NCBI GenBank assembly: GCA_028719825.1
Contig: JAQYLW010000034.1
Span: forward strand, 1 to 36,230
Direction: 5' to 3'
Origin: Spirochaetales bacterium
GTDB taxonomy: Bacteria > Spirochaetota > Spirochaetia > Sphaerochaetales > Sphaerochaetaceae
DNA length: 36,230 bases
Shown here: positions 27,766-36,230 of the stretch, one piece after another
Layout of the letters: each line of letters opens with the position of its first letter
How positions within the stretch are numbered: the first letter of the stretch is position 1
Made by a program: the position numbers and the translations under genes
Notes under the pieces: generated by a model
Seen by the model: the letters and a program-made list of their open reading frames with translations, nothing else
Databases searched by the model: none
What the model was told of the DNA's origin: nothing

Positions 27766-28275
27766 TTAGACTGTTCTTTTAAGATACTCATAAAACATAA
27801 TCAAAGCATCATTCATAACATTTTGCCTGATTTTTATTCTGCCCAAACTTCCATCATACATGAACTGTTTTATCTCATAATTATTATTGTCGCTTACAGC
27901 AATAAATACCTTACCAACACTCTCACCCTCAGGACCGGCATAGCCTGTTACCGCAATGGAGAAATCGGATTTAAACAGCTTGTTCGCACCAAGGGCCATC
28001 TGTACAGCGCATTCCTTTGAAACGGCACTATACTCTTGCAGAACTTGTTTCTCCACTCCCAATACGCTGTTTTTAACCTCATCACTATAGCTTACTATGC
28101 CGGATGAAAACCATTTTGAAGAACCCGGAACATCTGTAAATGTTTTGGCTATAAGACCACCCGTAATGCTTTCGGCAAGCGAAACGGTTTTTCCTTTTTG
28201 AACAAGAAGGAGCGCTATTTCGCTTACCGTTTTAAGGCAATTATCAATTTGAACACTTGTATTCTTTTCTGTCAT
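27766..28275 (-). CDS. CinA C-terminal-domain (nicotinamide-nucleotide amidase-like) protein
   Basis: KGKTVSLAESITGGLIAKTFTDVPGSSKWFSSGIVSYSDEVK...AVTGYAGPEG. True start MTEKNTS at 28275; the track's longer ORF is antisense-of-nothing extension inside nrdD. Confidence 0.9.
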   Translation of the reverse strand: MTEKNTSVQIDNCLKTVSEIALLLVQKGKTVSLAESITGGLIAKTFTDVPGSSKWFSSGIVSYSDEVKNSVLGVEKQVLQEYSAVSKECAVQMALGANKLFKSDFSIAVTGYAGPEGESVGKVFIAVSDNNNYEIKQFMYDGSLGRIKIRQNVMNDALIMFYEYLKRTV

Positions 28276-30037
28276 TGAACTCTTCCCTTTTACCATCATT
28301 CCAGTTTTGCACAGGACGATAATACCCCGTAATACGAGAGTAAACCTCCGTTTCGCTTCCACATTCGGGACACGTGAAATGCTCACCTGTAATATATCCG
28401 TGTTTTTTGCATACGGAGTACGTTGGAGAAATGGTGAAATACGGCAGGCGGTAATTTTCTGCGATTGTACGAACAAGAAGGGCAGCCTGCTTCCACGATG
28501 AGAGCTTTTCACCCAAAAAAGTATGGAATACTGTGCCGGATGTATACAATATCTGAAGATCATCCTGATGACGAAGCGCTTCAAAAACATCATCGGTATA
28601 TCCAACGGGAAGATGTGATGAATTTGTATAATACGGAGGGAGCAAGGGTGATTTGGAAGCTGTTATAATATCGGGGAATAGTTTTTTATCATGCTTTGCA
28701 AGCCTATATGAGGTGCTCTCTGCAGGGGTTGCCTCCAAATTAAACAGCGTACCGTATTTTTCCTGATACAAGCTAAGTCTTGAACGCATATGCTCAAGGA
28801 CCTCTATTGCGAACGCCTTGCCTTCTACAGATGCTATATTATCCCTTATAAATTCAGCGTTTAGCAGGCACTCATTCATTCCTACAAGTCCGATGGTTGA
28901 AAAATGGTTGTTGAATGAACCAAGATAATGCTGAGTATATGGGTACAGGCCTTTTTCAAGAAGCGATGAAATAAACGATCTTTTAATTTCAAGGCTTTCT
29001 GCGGCAAGATCCATAAGGCGATCAAGAGACGTGAAAAACTCTTCTTTTGTTTTTGACTTGTAGCCAAGGCGCGGAAGATTTATAGTTACAACTCCTATAG
29101 AGCCCGTGCTTTCTCCCGAACCAAAGAAACCGCCTGCTTTTTTCCTTAGTTCCCGTAAATCAAGACGAAGCCTGCAACACATTGATCTTACATCGCTTGG
29201 CTTCATGTCGCTGTTTATATAATTTGAAAAATAAGGCGTTCCGTATTTTGCAGTCATTTCAAAAAGAAGCTTGTTGTTTTCTGTTTCACTCCAATCAAAG
29301 TCACGGGTTATGGAATATGTGGGGATTGGATATTGAAAACCTCTGCCGTTAGCATCCCCTTCTATCATAATCTCTATAAACGCCCTATTAAGAGCATCCA
29401 TCTCTTTTTGACAATCTGCGTATTTAAAATCCATACGCTTTCCGCCTACTATGGCGTATTCGTCCTTTATGTCCTCAGGAACTTTCCAATCAAGCGTAAT
29501 ATTTGTAAAAGGCGCCTGACTTCCCCAGCGTGAAGGAGTATTTACACCAAAAACAAATGTTTGTATGCATTGTTTTACCTGTTCATATGAAAGATTATCA
29601 GCCTTAACAAACGGAGCAAGATATGTGTCAAACGAAGAAAATGCCTGTGCTCCTGCCCATTCGTTTTGCATTATTCCCAAAAAGTTCACCATTTGCTGAC
29701 ATATGGTGGAAAGATGACGTGCAGGACGGGAAGCAATTTTGCCTTCGGCACCTGAGAGTCCCTCTATAATAAGCTGTTTTAACGACCAGCCTGCACAATA
29801 ACCCGAAAGCATGGAAAGATCATGAAGATGAAAATCACCGCTTGTATGCGCATCGGATATCTCTTTTGTATAAATTTCAGAAAGCCAATAATTTGCAATC
29901 ATTGCCCCGCTGTTTGAAAGTATCAAGCCGCCAAGAGAATATGAAACTGTTGAATTCTCCTTTACTCTCCAGTCGGAAAATCCAAGATAATCCTCTATTG
30001 TTTTTTTTGTATTTATATAATTCTTTGTGCTATCCAT
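28244..30037 (-). CDS. nrdD: Anaerobic (class III) ribonucleoside-triphosphate reductase
   Basis: HTSGDFHLHDL, FVFGVNTPSRWGSQAPFTN, GRGFQYPIPTYSIT, C-terminal CKKHGYITGEHFTCPECG and glycyl-radical YSRITGYYRPVQNWNDGK. Confidence 0.97.
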   Translation of the reverse strand: MDSTKNYINTKKTIEDYLGFSDWRVKENSTVSYSLGGLILSNSGAMIANYWLSEIYTKEISDAHTSGDFHLHDLSMLSGYCAGWSLKQLIIEGLSGAEGKIASRPARHLSTICQQMVNFLGIMQNEWAGAQAFSSFDTYLAPFVKADNLSYEQVKQCIQTFVFGVNTPSRWGSQAPFTNITLDWKVPEDIKDEYAIVGGKRMDFKYADCQKEMDALNRAFIEIMIEGDANGRGFQYPIPTYSITRDFDWSETENNKLLFEMTAKYGTPYFSNYINSDMKPSDVRSMCCRLRLDLRELRKKAGGFFGSGESTGSIGVVTINLPRLGYKSKTKEEFFTSLDRLMDLAAESLEIKRSFISSLLEKGLYPYTQHYLGSFNNHFSTIGLVGMNECLLNAEFIRDNIASVEGKAFAIEVLEHMRSRLSLYQEKYGTLFNLEATPAESTSYRLAKHDKKLFPDIITASKSPLLPPYYTNSSHLPVGYTDDVFEALRHQDDLQILYTSGTVFHTFLGEKLSSWKQAALLVRTIAENYRLPYFTISPTYSVCKKHGYITGEHFTCPECGSETEVYSRITGYYRPVQNWNDGKREEFNDRKEYKCSN

Positions 30038-30070
30038 GCACTTCCCCCCTTTCTAAAATGCTCATATAGC

Positions 30071-30099
30071 AGAATAATACCCTATTTAAAGACAGTCAA
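30071..30099 (-). promoter_or_regulatory. Putative nrdD promoter
   Basis: Minus strand TTGACT (30099-30094), 17 bp, TATTCT (30076-30071). Confidence 0.6.
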
Positions 30100-30112
30100 C
30101 TATATATAGAAA
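30097..30112. promoter_or_regulatory. NrdR box (proximal, weaker)
   Basis: caaCTATATATAGaaa matches the core of acaCwAtATaTwGtgt. Confidence 0.7.
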
Positions 30113-30127
30113 GATTTTTTTATTACA

Positions 30128-30143
30128 ACACAATATATAGTGG
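30128..30143. promoter_or_regulatory. NrdR box (distal, strong)
   Basis: acacaatatatagtgg matches acaCwAtATaTwGtgt at 15 of 16 positions; 31 bp from the proximal box. Confidence 0.78.
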
Positions 30144-30162
30144 TTGCTAAAAAATGAGCTGT

Positions 30163-30843
30163 TTAGTAAAAAACGTAGTTTTTGTAATTAATATATTGAT
30201 TTAACAAGGATTTAAGGTATTTTGAAGGGATCGGGGATAAGGGTAAGGAGCATGAAGGGGGAGTTCTGAATTCCTGCATTCTCCAAAGCAATACGTGGCG
30301 CATATAATCTGCTAAACTAAGAATATCATCATCGCTATGCAATTCACGAACAAGTGTTGTTCTGAATTCATAATCTACCTTGCTGTTTTTAATCAATTCA
30401 ATTGATGAGCGGATTCTTTCAACATCTATGTTTGCCACACCCGAACAGAGAGCATAGGATGCAAATGAGCTTTTAACATCCATTGCTATATAGTTTACAA
30501 GATTTTTTTCTATTACATCCTCTAATAAGCTTGTATTGTATCCGTTTGTATCAAGTTTTACCTTAAATCCCATATCCCTTATACGGGCTATAAAATCAAC
30601 AAGACCTTTTTGAAGTGTAGGCTCACCGCCTGAGATACAAACGCCCTCAATCAGCTTCTTCCTTGTTTTTAAAAATGAAATAACATCCCCCTCTGAAATA
30701 CGCCCCGATTCGGGAGATGAGGTTATAATTCCCGCATTATGGCAATAAGGGCATCTAAAATTGCATGATGGAGAAAAAAGCGTACAGGCAATATGATTCG
30801 GATAGTCGAGCAATGTAAACTTTTGTATTCCTTCAAACGTCAT
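30163..30843 (-). CDS. nrdG: Anaerobic ribonucleotide reductase activating radical-SAM protein
   Basis: SPSCNFRCPYCHNAGII, GVCISGGEPTLQKGL, KLDTNGYNTSLLE; adjacent to nrdD. Confidence 0.93.
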   Translation of the reverse strand: MTFEGIQKFTLLDYPNHIACTLFSPSCNFRCPYCHNAGIITSSPESGRISEGDVISFLKTRKKLIEGVCISGGEPTLQKGLVDFIARIRDMGFKVKLDTNGYNTSLLEDVIEKNLVNYIAMDVKSSFASYALCSGVANIDVERIRSSIELIKNSKVDYEFRTTLVRELHSDDDILSLADYMRHVLLWRMQEFRTPPSCSLPLSPIPSKYLKSLLNQYINYKNYVFY

Positions 30844-31397
30844 TATTCCTCTATCATTGCCATGTATTTTCTGTTTTCAATATTTTCAAATACACCAAGC
30901 ACTTTATAATAGTTCAGAAGTTCTGCTTTTATATTGTTGCAAATATGATCGAAAATATCCTTAGGGGCAATTATTTCTGTTTCAATAAAATATCCCAGAT
31001 CCCTTATCCCCTTGTTTCGGCTATGTCCTTTAACATTTACAATTTCTATGTTCATATCATAGCCGTAGATGTCTTTTGTTGACCAGATATATCCTTCCTT
31101 GGTTTTTTTAATAAACAACAGCTCGTCTTTAAAAAGCGCATCATATTCGCTTTGGCTTAAAATCCTTTCATATTCGCTGTTTACCTCAACCCCGTCTGAA
31201 AGACTGTTATTCTTCTTTGTATAAATATACTCGTTGTTTTGCTTCCTAAGCCGGTATAGCTCTCCGCTTGGTTCTTTAAAGTAAGCATCGCATTTATACT
31301 CGCTTTTTGCAGCATTATATAAATTGTTAAAATACCCTGTTAAACTGTTTTTTTGATCTGCCCTCAGACGGGCCTTTACCTCTATTTCCGTATGCAT
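30843..31397 (-). CDS. CYTH domain protein (CyaB/ThTPase superfamily)
   Basis: N-terminal EIEVKARL (ExExK signature), YRLRKQNNEYIYTKKN, DLGYFIETEI. Confidence 0.88.
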   Translation of the reverse strand: MHTEIEVKARLRADQKNSLTGYFNNLYNAAKSEYKCDAYFKEPSGELYRLRKQNNEYIYTKKNNSLSDGVEVNSEYERILSQSEYDALFKDELLFIKKTKEGYIWSTKDIYGYDMNIEIVNVKGHSRNKGIRDLGYFIETEIIAPKDIFDHICNNIKAELLNYYKVLGVFENIENRKYMAMIEE

Positions 31398-31471
31398 AAT
31401 ATGTTGAATATCACCTTTTATTTATGATAGATTATAAAAAAGTTGCCGTATTAAGTGCAACACCGTTTTAC

Positions 31472-31543
31472 GAGTCCGTAGCTCAGTGGGAGAGCATTAC
31501 CTTCACACGGTAGGGGTCGTTGGTTCAAACCCAATCGGGCTCA
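31472..31543 (+). tRNA. tRNA-Val (anticodon CAC), no encoded CCA
   Basis: GAGTCCGTAGCTCAGTGGGAGAGCATTACCTTCACACGGTAGGGGTCGTTGGTTCAAACCCAATCGGGCTCA; complete cloverleaf. Confidence 0.95.
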
Positions 31544-32290
31544 ATGAATATTTTTTTATTGCTTGCTTTTTTATTCTATATTGGCTCAACCCTTGGGTGG
31601 ATTGCAGAATTGTTGTTCAGACGTTTCAAACTCAGCAACAAAGACCACTGTTGGGTAAATCCGGGTTTTCTCATAGGTCCTTATTTACCTCTTTACGGTT
31701 TTGGTTTGGACATATTGTTTTTATGCTCACTATTAAAAAAACATATTCCGCCACTCCCACTCGGAGTAGAAATACTTGTCGTATTTATCTTTCTATCGGT
31801 TTTAATGACTTTGTTAGAACTTATTGCCGGTGAAATATTTATAGTCGGGTTTAAAGTAAAATTATGGGATTACACCACCAGAAAATGGAACTACAAGGGC
31901 ATAATATGCCCGCTTTTTAGCGTTATATGGGGTGTTGTAGGCTTAATTTATACTTATTTTATACACGCATATATAACAAAAGCCATAATGTGGTTTTCAA
32001 ATAACCTGGCATTTTCATTTGTTGTGGGACTGTTCTTCGGTGTTTTTATTGTTGATGTATGTTATTCGTTAAAACTCACTACAAAGATACGCAAATTTGC
32101 AAAAGAGAGCAGAATAGTTATTCTGTATGAAGATTTCAAGCAATCTGTACGTATTAAAGAAATGCAAGCAAGAGGCAGGAGAGCACGATTTCTTCTTTCC
32201 ATTGTACCAAGCATCAAAAGTTTAAAAGATTATGTAGAAGAATGGAAAAACGAATATTGTGACAAAGTGAGAACGATAAAGAAAAAATAA
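31544..32290 (+). CDS. Putative ABC-transporter type IV / CmpB-like multi-pass membrane protein
   Basis: MNIFLLLAFLFYIGSTLGWIAELLFRRF..WVNPGFLIGPYLPLYGFG...LWDYTTRKWNYKGIICPLFSVIWGVVG. ATG at 31544 directly follows the tRNA. Confidence 0.88.
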   Translation: MNIFLLLAFLFYIGSTLGWIAELLFRRFKLSNKDHCWVNPGFLIGPYLPLYGFGLDILFLCSLLKKHIPPLPLGVEILVVFIFLSVLMTLLELIAGEIFIVGFKVKLWDYTTRKWNYKGIICPLFSVIWGVVGLIYTYFIHAYITKAIMWFSNNLAFSFVVGLFFGVFIVDVCYSLKLTTKIRKFAKESRIVILYEDFKQSVRIKEMQARGRRARFLLSIVPSIKSLKDYVEEWKNEYCDKVRTIKKK

Positions 32291-32296
32291 ATGTAA

Positions 32297-33475
32297 TTAC
32301 TCAAGAAGCGATTCAAGAATACTTACATATCCCTTCTTTACTTTCAAAAGCGAATCGATCTCTATGTATTCGTCCCTTATATGTGCTAAAAACTCTTCTG
32401 ATGGTCCATAGCCTATCCCCTTAATGCCAAGAGTACCGCAGTAATGGGCTCCGTTTGTACAAAATGAAAAATGGGATATATTATGCGGAAGATGAGCTTT
32501 TTTAAGCCCTTCTATGCTTTTTTTGATCATCTCATCATTTTGGTCATAGCACCATGCCGGGAAAAACCTATCGGATGTAATTCGGTAGCCTGTCCAACAG
32601 TCTGCTTCCCCTTTTATGATATAGCTTTTTGCTTTAAAATTTTTATTCCTTTGTTGAACTCTTTTAAGCGCATCGTTGACCTCGGACAAAACGCTTTCTT
32701 TGCTTTCTCCCGTTAAGGTTCGCCTGTCGAATGTTGCTCTGCAAACGGATGGAAGAACTGAAGATCCGGGATATGGATATGAGATTATATCCGTTAATTC
32801 CAATATTCCCTTTCCGAGAACAGGGTGTTTATTCGCTTTGATCTTTTGTATTTCCCCTATTGCTTCGTTCATCAGATATACGGCATTTACACCTTTTTCA
32901 GGATTTGATGAATGACAGCTGACACCTTCAGTTTCCACACATATTTCTGCCCTTCCTCTGCCGCCTATTTTAACGCTGCCGCTTGTTGCCTCTCCTATGA
33001 TAACAAAATCAGGCATAATCCTGTTTGTAATTCCTTTACAGGCTATCCCTTCAAAACATTCCTCGTGTACAATACCGGCTATGGCAACTCTTCCCTTAAA
33101 ACATCCACCCGTTTTCTTTTTAAACTCTGCAGCTGCTATGATAGAAGCACACACGCTTGATTTCATATCGGATGATCCGCGAGCATAAATACGTCCGTCC
33201 ACCTCTTTTGCACTAAAGGGAGGAAACGTCCACTTGTCCTTATCAATTGCATCAACTGTATCCATATGACCGTCTATCAATACAGTTTTACCCCTCTCCG
33301 AACCGTTTATGATTCCAAGCACGTTTCCGTATTCGTCAATGCTCACCTCATCAAATCCAAGCTCTTCCATGGCTTTTTTAAAAAAGAGGGCAACTCTTTT
33401 TTCCTTTCCGGAGAAGCTTGGTATTCTCAATGCCTTTTTAGTAAAACGTATAAGATCCTTATCGTCTTTTATCAT
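32297..33475 (-). CDS. YgeY-family selenium-metabolism-linked peptidase/hydrolase (M20-like)
   Basis: DGHMDTVDAIDKDKWTFPPFSAKEVDGRIYARGSSDMKSSVCA, VHEECFEG, GEATSGSVKIGGRGRAEI, FDRRTLTGES. Confidence 0.88.
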   Translation of the reverse strand: MIKDDKDLIRFTKKALRIPSFSGKEKRVALFFKKAMEELGFDEVSIDEYGNVLGIINGSERGKTVLIDGHMDTVDAIDKDKWTFPPFSAKEVDGRIYARGSSDMKSSVCASIIAAAEFKKKTGGCFKGRVAIAGIVHEECFEGIACKGITNRIMPDFVIIGEATSGSVKIGGRGRAEICVETEGVSCHSSNPEKGVNAVYLMNEAIGEIQKIKANKHPVLGKGILELTDIISYPYPGSSVLPSVCRATFDRRTLTGESKESVLSEVNDALKRVQQRNKNFKAKSYIIKGEADCWTGYRITSDRFFPAWCYDQNDEMIKKSIEGLKKAHLPHNISHFSFCTNGAHYCGTLGIKGIGYGPSEEFLAHIRDEYIEIDSLLKVKKGYVSILESLLE

Positions 33476-33633
33476 AATATCTCCTTTTCACATAAGAGAT
33501 AGTTTTTCTCATTCCCTATGCGAATTCTAAGATGTAAATATTGTCCTTTTATAATTATGATATCAAATTAATTTTGATGGTTGTAAAAAAATATACAGCG
33601 AGCCGATATTTGTAAACCAAGATGTCAAATATA

Positions 33634-33661
33634 AAAAAAGGCCCTTAAAAGGACCTTTTTT
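33634..33661 (-). terminator. Rho-independent terminator after rpsG (T-runs on both sides)
   Basis: aaaaaaaggcccttaaaaggacctttttt: hairpin with one C/A mismatch, near-symmetric A/T tracts. Confidence 0.8.
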
Positions 33662-33674
33662 AAAACCATAAAAC

Positions 33675-34145
33675 TTACCATCTGAAATTGGAAAATGCCT
33701 TGTTGGCCTCTGCCATTCTGTGCGTATCTTCCTTTTTCTTGAATGCGGCTCCTGTTGAAGCAGCTGCATCGATAAGTTCTGATGCGAGTTTATCACTCAT
33801 AGACTTTCCACTTCTTGCGCGTGCTGCGGTGATAATCCATCTCATGGAAAGCGCTTCACTTCTTGGCTTCTTAATCTCGATAGGAACCTGATAGTTAGCT
33901 CCTCCAACACGTCTTGTTTTTACTTCAACAAGCGGTTTAACGTTATCAACTGCTTTGTTAAATATATCTAATGCTTTTTCACCGGATTTTTTAGCAGCAA
34001 TATCAAGTGCATCGTACACTATAGTTGTCGCTACGCTCTTCTTACCGTTAAGCATCAATCTGCAGATGAATTTTTCAACAGTTTTAGACCCATATCGAGG
34101 ATCCGGCAATGTTTCCCTTACGGGAGCTTTGTTTCTTCTTGACAT
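33675..34145 (-). CDS. rpsG: Ribosomal protein S7
   Basis: [55 protein letters not shown]. Confidence 0.98.
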   Translation of the reverse strand: MSRRNKAPVRETLPDPRYGSKTVEKFICRLMLNGKKSVATTIVYDALDIAAKKSGEKALDIFNKAVDNVKPLVEVKTRRVGGANYQVPIEIKKPRSEALSMRWIITAARARSGKSMSDKLASELIDAAASTGAAFKKKEDTHRMAEANKAFSNFRW

Positions 34146-34158
34146 ACTGTTCTCCTCA

Positions 34159-34533
34159 TTAAGCCTTAGGTCTCTTTGAACCGTATTTAGATCTTGATCT
34201 CATGCGTTTTTCAACACCGAGAGCATCCTTACTTCCTCGGATAATATGATATCTTACACCGGGCAAGTCCTTAACACGTCCCCCACGGATTAATACGACA
34301 GAGTGTTCCTGTAGCGTATGCCCGATTCCGGGGATGTATGCTGTTACTTCTATTCCGTTAGAAAGACGAACACGAGCAACTTTACGCATAGCTGAGTTAG
34401 GCTTTTTAGGCGAAACTGTCATCACACGCGTACATACTCCTCTTTTCTGAGGACATGCTGACAAAGCAGGAGACTTTGTCTTTGCTTTATGCGCCTTTCG
34501 TCCGTGGCGAACTAATTGGTTAATTGTAGGCAT
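34159..34533 (-). CDS. rpsL: Ribosomal protein S12
   Basis: [47 protein letters not shown]. Confidence 0.98.
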   Translation of the reverse strand: MPTINQLVRHGRKAHKAKTKSPALSACPQKRGVCTRVMTVSPKKPNSAMRKVARVRLSNGIEVTAYIPGIGHTLQEHSVVLIRGGRVKDLPGVRYHIIRGSKDALGVEKRMRSRSKYGSKRPKA

Positions 34534-34652
34534 TCTTTAAGCCCCTCCATATTTTTCGGTTATCCACCGTTTATTATCTGTGACCTAAGGCCACATTCAT
34601 CACATCAGAGTCAGCATGGGAGATTGCTCTCCTACCTCCGGTGTAAATTATT

Positions 34653-36230
34653 TTAATTCTCAGCGTTTAATATATTTGCTTTTTGAATTATTTCTTCAAC
34701 TCTTTCTTCTTCGTCTGTGTTCACAAGTTCAATATTCTTATAGCATTTCATACCTGTACCTGCAGGTATAGCATGACCTATAACAACATTTTCCTTAAGA
34801 CCGCTCAACGTATCAATACTACCTGCTATTGCTGCATTAGTCAAGACCTTTGTTGTTTCCTGGAACGATGCTGCAGCTATAAACGAATTGGACAGAGAAG
34901 CCTTGGTAATTCCCTGAAGTACAGGTGTTGCAACAGCGCATTCTCCTCCCTGTTCTTCAACCCGCTTGTTTTCTTCACGGAACTTGAATTTATCAACAAG
35001 CTGATTTTGAACAAAGGTTGTATCCCCTACCTTGAGAATCCTTACCTTTCTAAGCATTTGGCGGATAATAATACCGCAGTGTTTCTCGTTTATATCTACC
35101 TTTTGCGCTCGGTATACTTTTTGAATTTGATTTACAAGGAATTCTTCAAGAGCGCTTTCACCCTGAATTTCAAGTATATCATGCGGACTTACAGGTCCGT
35201 CGCAAAGAGCTGTTGCGCTTTCAACCCTATCCTTATCACGAACAAGAATATGTTTTGTAAGAGGAATAAGATGCTTGTATCGTTTACCAAAATCGTCCTC
35301 GATATAAATAACCCTGTTTCCTCTCTCACGTCCTTCAAAATGAACAACACCGTCAGCTTTAGCAAGAACTGCAGGGGATGCGGGGCGTCTGGCCTCAACA
35401 AGCTCTTCAATTCTTGGCAGACCTGCAGTAATATCCGAGCTCTTTACCCCTTCTTTATTCAATTTCACAAGGATATCGCCTGCTTTAACTTCCTGCCCTT
35501 TGTCAACCTGAAGCACAGAGCCACCGGGGAGCAGATATGTTTGTAAAATATTGCCTTTTTTATCTTTTATGATAATAGCCGGTTCAATGTCCTTATATAC
35601 GTGTTCGCTGATCTTTCTTGTGACTTCTCCGCTTTCCTCCGAATAGTCCTCAATGAGGGTAGTTCCATCCTGTATATCGTGGAATTCTACAATACCGTCC
35701 TCTTCAACAAGCATTGGTTCACTGAACGGATCGAATGTTACAAGAGGCTCTCCCTCTTTAAGAATTGCACCGACTGAGGTTTCAAATTTACTTCCCGGAG
35801 CAATTTCTATTCTTTCACTTTCGCGTTTTACGACAAGAAGCTTGTTGTCGATAAATTTAACAACTCCGTTGGCAGTAGATAAAACCTCCTTGCCTTTTGC
35901 ATCCTTACCTATAGACGATCCTACTCTTACGGGCTCCCCTTCGGTAACGGTATACTCTTTTGCTGAAAGAGTATCCATAATTCTCAGGTAATTGATATAT
36001 GCCTTTCTTGTAAACAGTTGTGCATTATCCGATTCTCTTGTTATCAAATCACCTTGAACCTTTGTAATCAATGCATCGTGAGCAAATACAATCTTGTTCT
36101 CTTCAGCAACGGCATGAGCAACTCCTCCTTCGTGGAAGGTTCTCATGGTAAGCTGGGTTCCGGGCTGTCCGATTGACTGTGCAGCAATTATTCCCACAGC
36201 CTCACCGATATCAACAGGCCTATTGTTAGC
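34653..36230 (-). CDS. rpoC: DNA-directed RNA polymerase beta' subunit, C-terminal part (runs off window edge)
   Basis: Open to the edge: ...[84 protein letters not shown] at 36197 is internal. Confidence 0.97.
   Translation of the reverse strand, partial: ANNRPVDIGEAVGIIAAQSIGQPGTQLTMRTFHEGGVAHAVAEENKIVFAHDALITKVQGDLITRESDNAQLFTRKAYINYLRIMDTLSAKEYTVTEGEPVRVGSSIGKDAKGKEVLSTANGVVKFIDNKLLVVKRESERIEIAPGSKFETSVGAILKEGEPLVTFDPFSEPMLVEEDGIVEFHDIQDGTTLIEDYSEESGEVTRKISEHVYKDIEPAIIIKDKKGNILQTYLLPGGSVLQVDKGQEVKAGDILVKLNKEGVKSSDITAGLPRIEELVEARRPASPAVLAKADGVVHFEGRERGNRVIYIEDDFGKRYKHLIPLTKHILVRDKDRVESATALCDGPVSPHDILEIQGESALEEFLVNQIQKVYRAQKVDINEKHCGIIIRQMLRKVRILKVGDTTFVQNQLVDKFKFREENKRVEEQGGECAVATPVLQGITKASLSNSFIAAASFQETTKVLTNAAIAGSIDTLSGLKENVVIGHAIPAGTGMKCYKNIELVNTDEEERVEEIIQKANILNAEN

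Noticed and set aside
28276-28605. N-terminal extension of the CinA ORF in the track
   Set aside because: Lies inside nrdD in another frame and has no domain similarity; MTEKNTS at 28275 is the sensible start.
30163-30310. Possible frameshift at the odd-looking NrdG C-terminus
   Set aside because: The in-frame YMRHVLLWRMQEFR segment still matches the family's Q.FR region and alternative frames give nothing better.
31486-31833. 115-aa plus-strand ORF overlapping tRNA-Val, and the TTG start at 31520 for the membrane protein
   Set aside because: Both begin inside the tRNA; the 115-aa frame is the wrong frame of the CmpB-like gene, and the ATG at 31544 matches the family N-terminus.
34653-36230. 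Gln in Rpo[19 protein letters not shown] instead of the common Glu
   Set aside because: May be lineage-typical; I cannot confirm from memory that it is unusual.
1-36230. CRISPR arrays, transposons, integrases, prophage, toxin-antitoxin pairs
   Set aside because: None seen by reading either strand; gene content is core housekeeping.

Overview
A 36.2-kb chromosomal window of core bacterial genes, AT-rich by eye. Almost everything is on the minus strand. I found no transposase, integrase, phage gene or CRISPR array. Minus-strand clusters: rpoC(partial)-rpsL-rpsG; ygeY-type hydrolase; CYTH-nrdG; nrdD-cinA(C-term); topA; a purD-like/DUF4011-like/birA cluster; mraZ-rsmH-ftsL-like; metK-like-ffh-rpsP-khpA-rimM-trmD-rplS-ORF154-coaD-nptA-like-rpe-valS-TPR-tsaE-tsaB; a CNB-DUF3343-selD-yqeC selenium cluster; and a partial FKBP isomerase. 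The only plus-strand CDSs are a TetR regulator and a CmpB-like membrane protein. There are two tRNAs, Leu(CAA) on - and Val(CAC) on +. Gene order and the RpoC C-terminal style fit Spirochaetota, but this is only an inference. Most interesting points: (1) a 1365-aa DUF4011/DUF3320 helicase-nuclease homologue whose ATPase, helicase and nuclease motifs all look degenerate although the ORF is intact; (2) a PurD-like ATP-grasp protein directly upstream that has lost its metal-ligand motif; (3) a tRNA-Val whose last base abuts the ATG of a membrane-protein gene, so tRNA 3' processing would create a leaderless mRNA; (4) a SAM-II-like candidate leader before a MetK with both family signatures altered; (5) a phased pair of NrdR boxes over the nrdD promoter. 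All calls come from reading the sequence and remembered family motifs; no searches were run.
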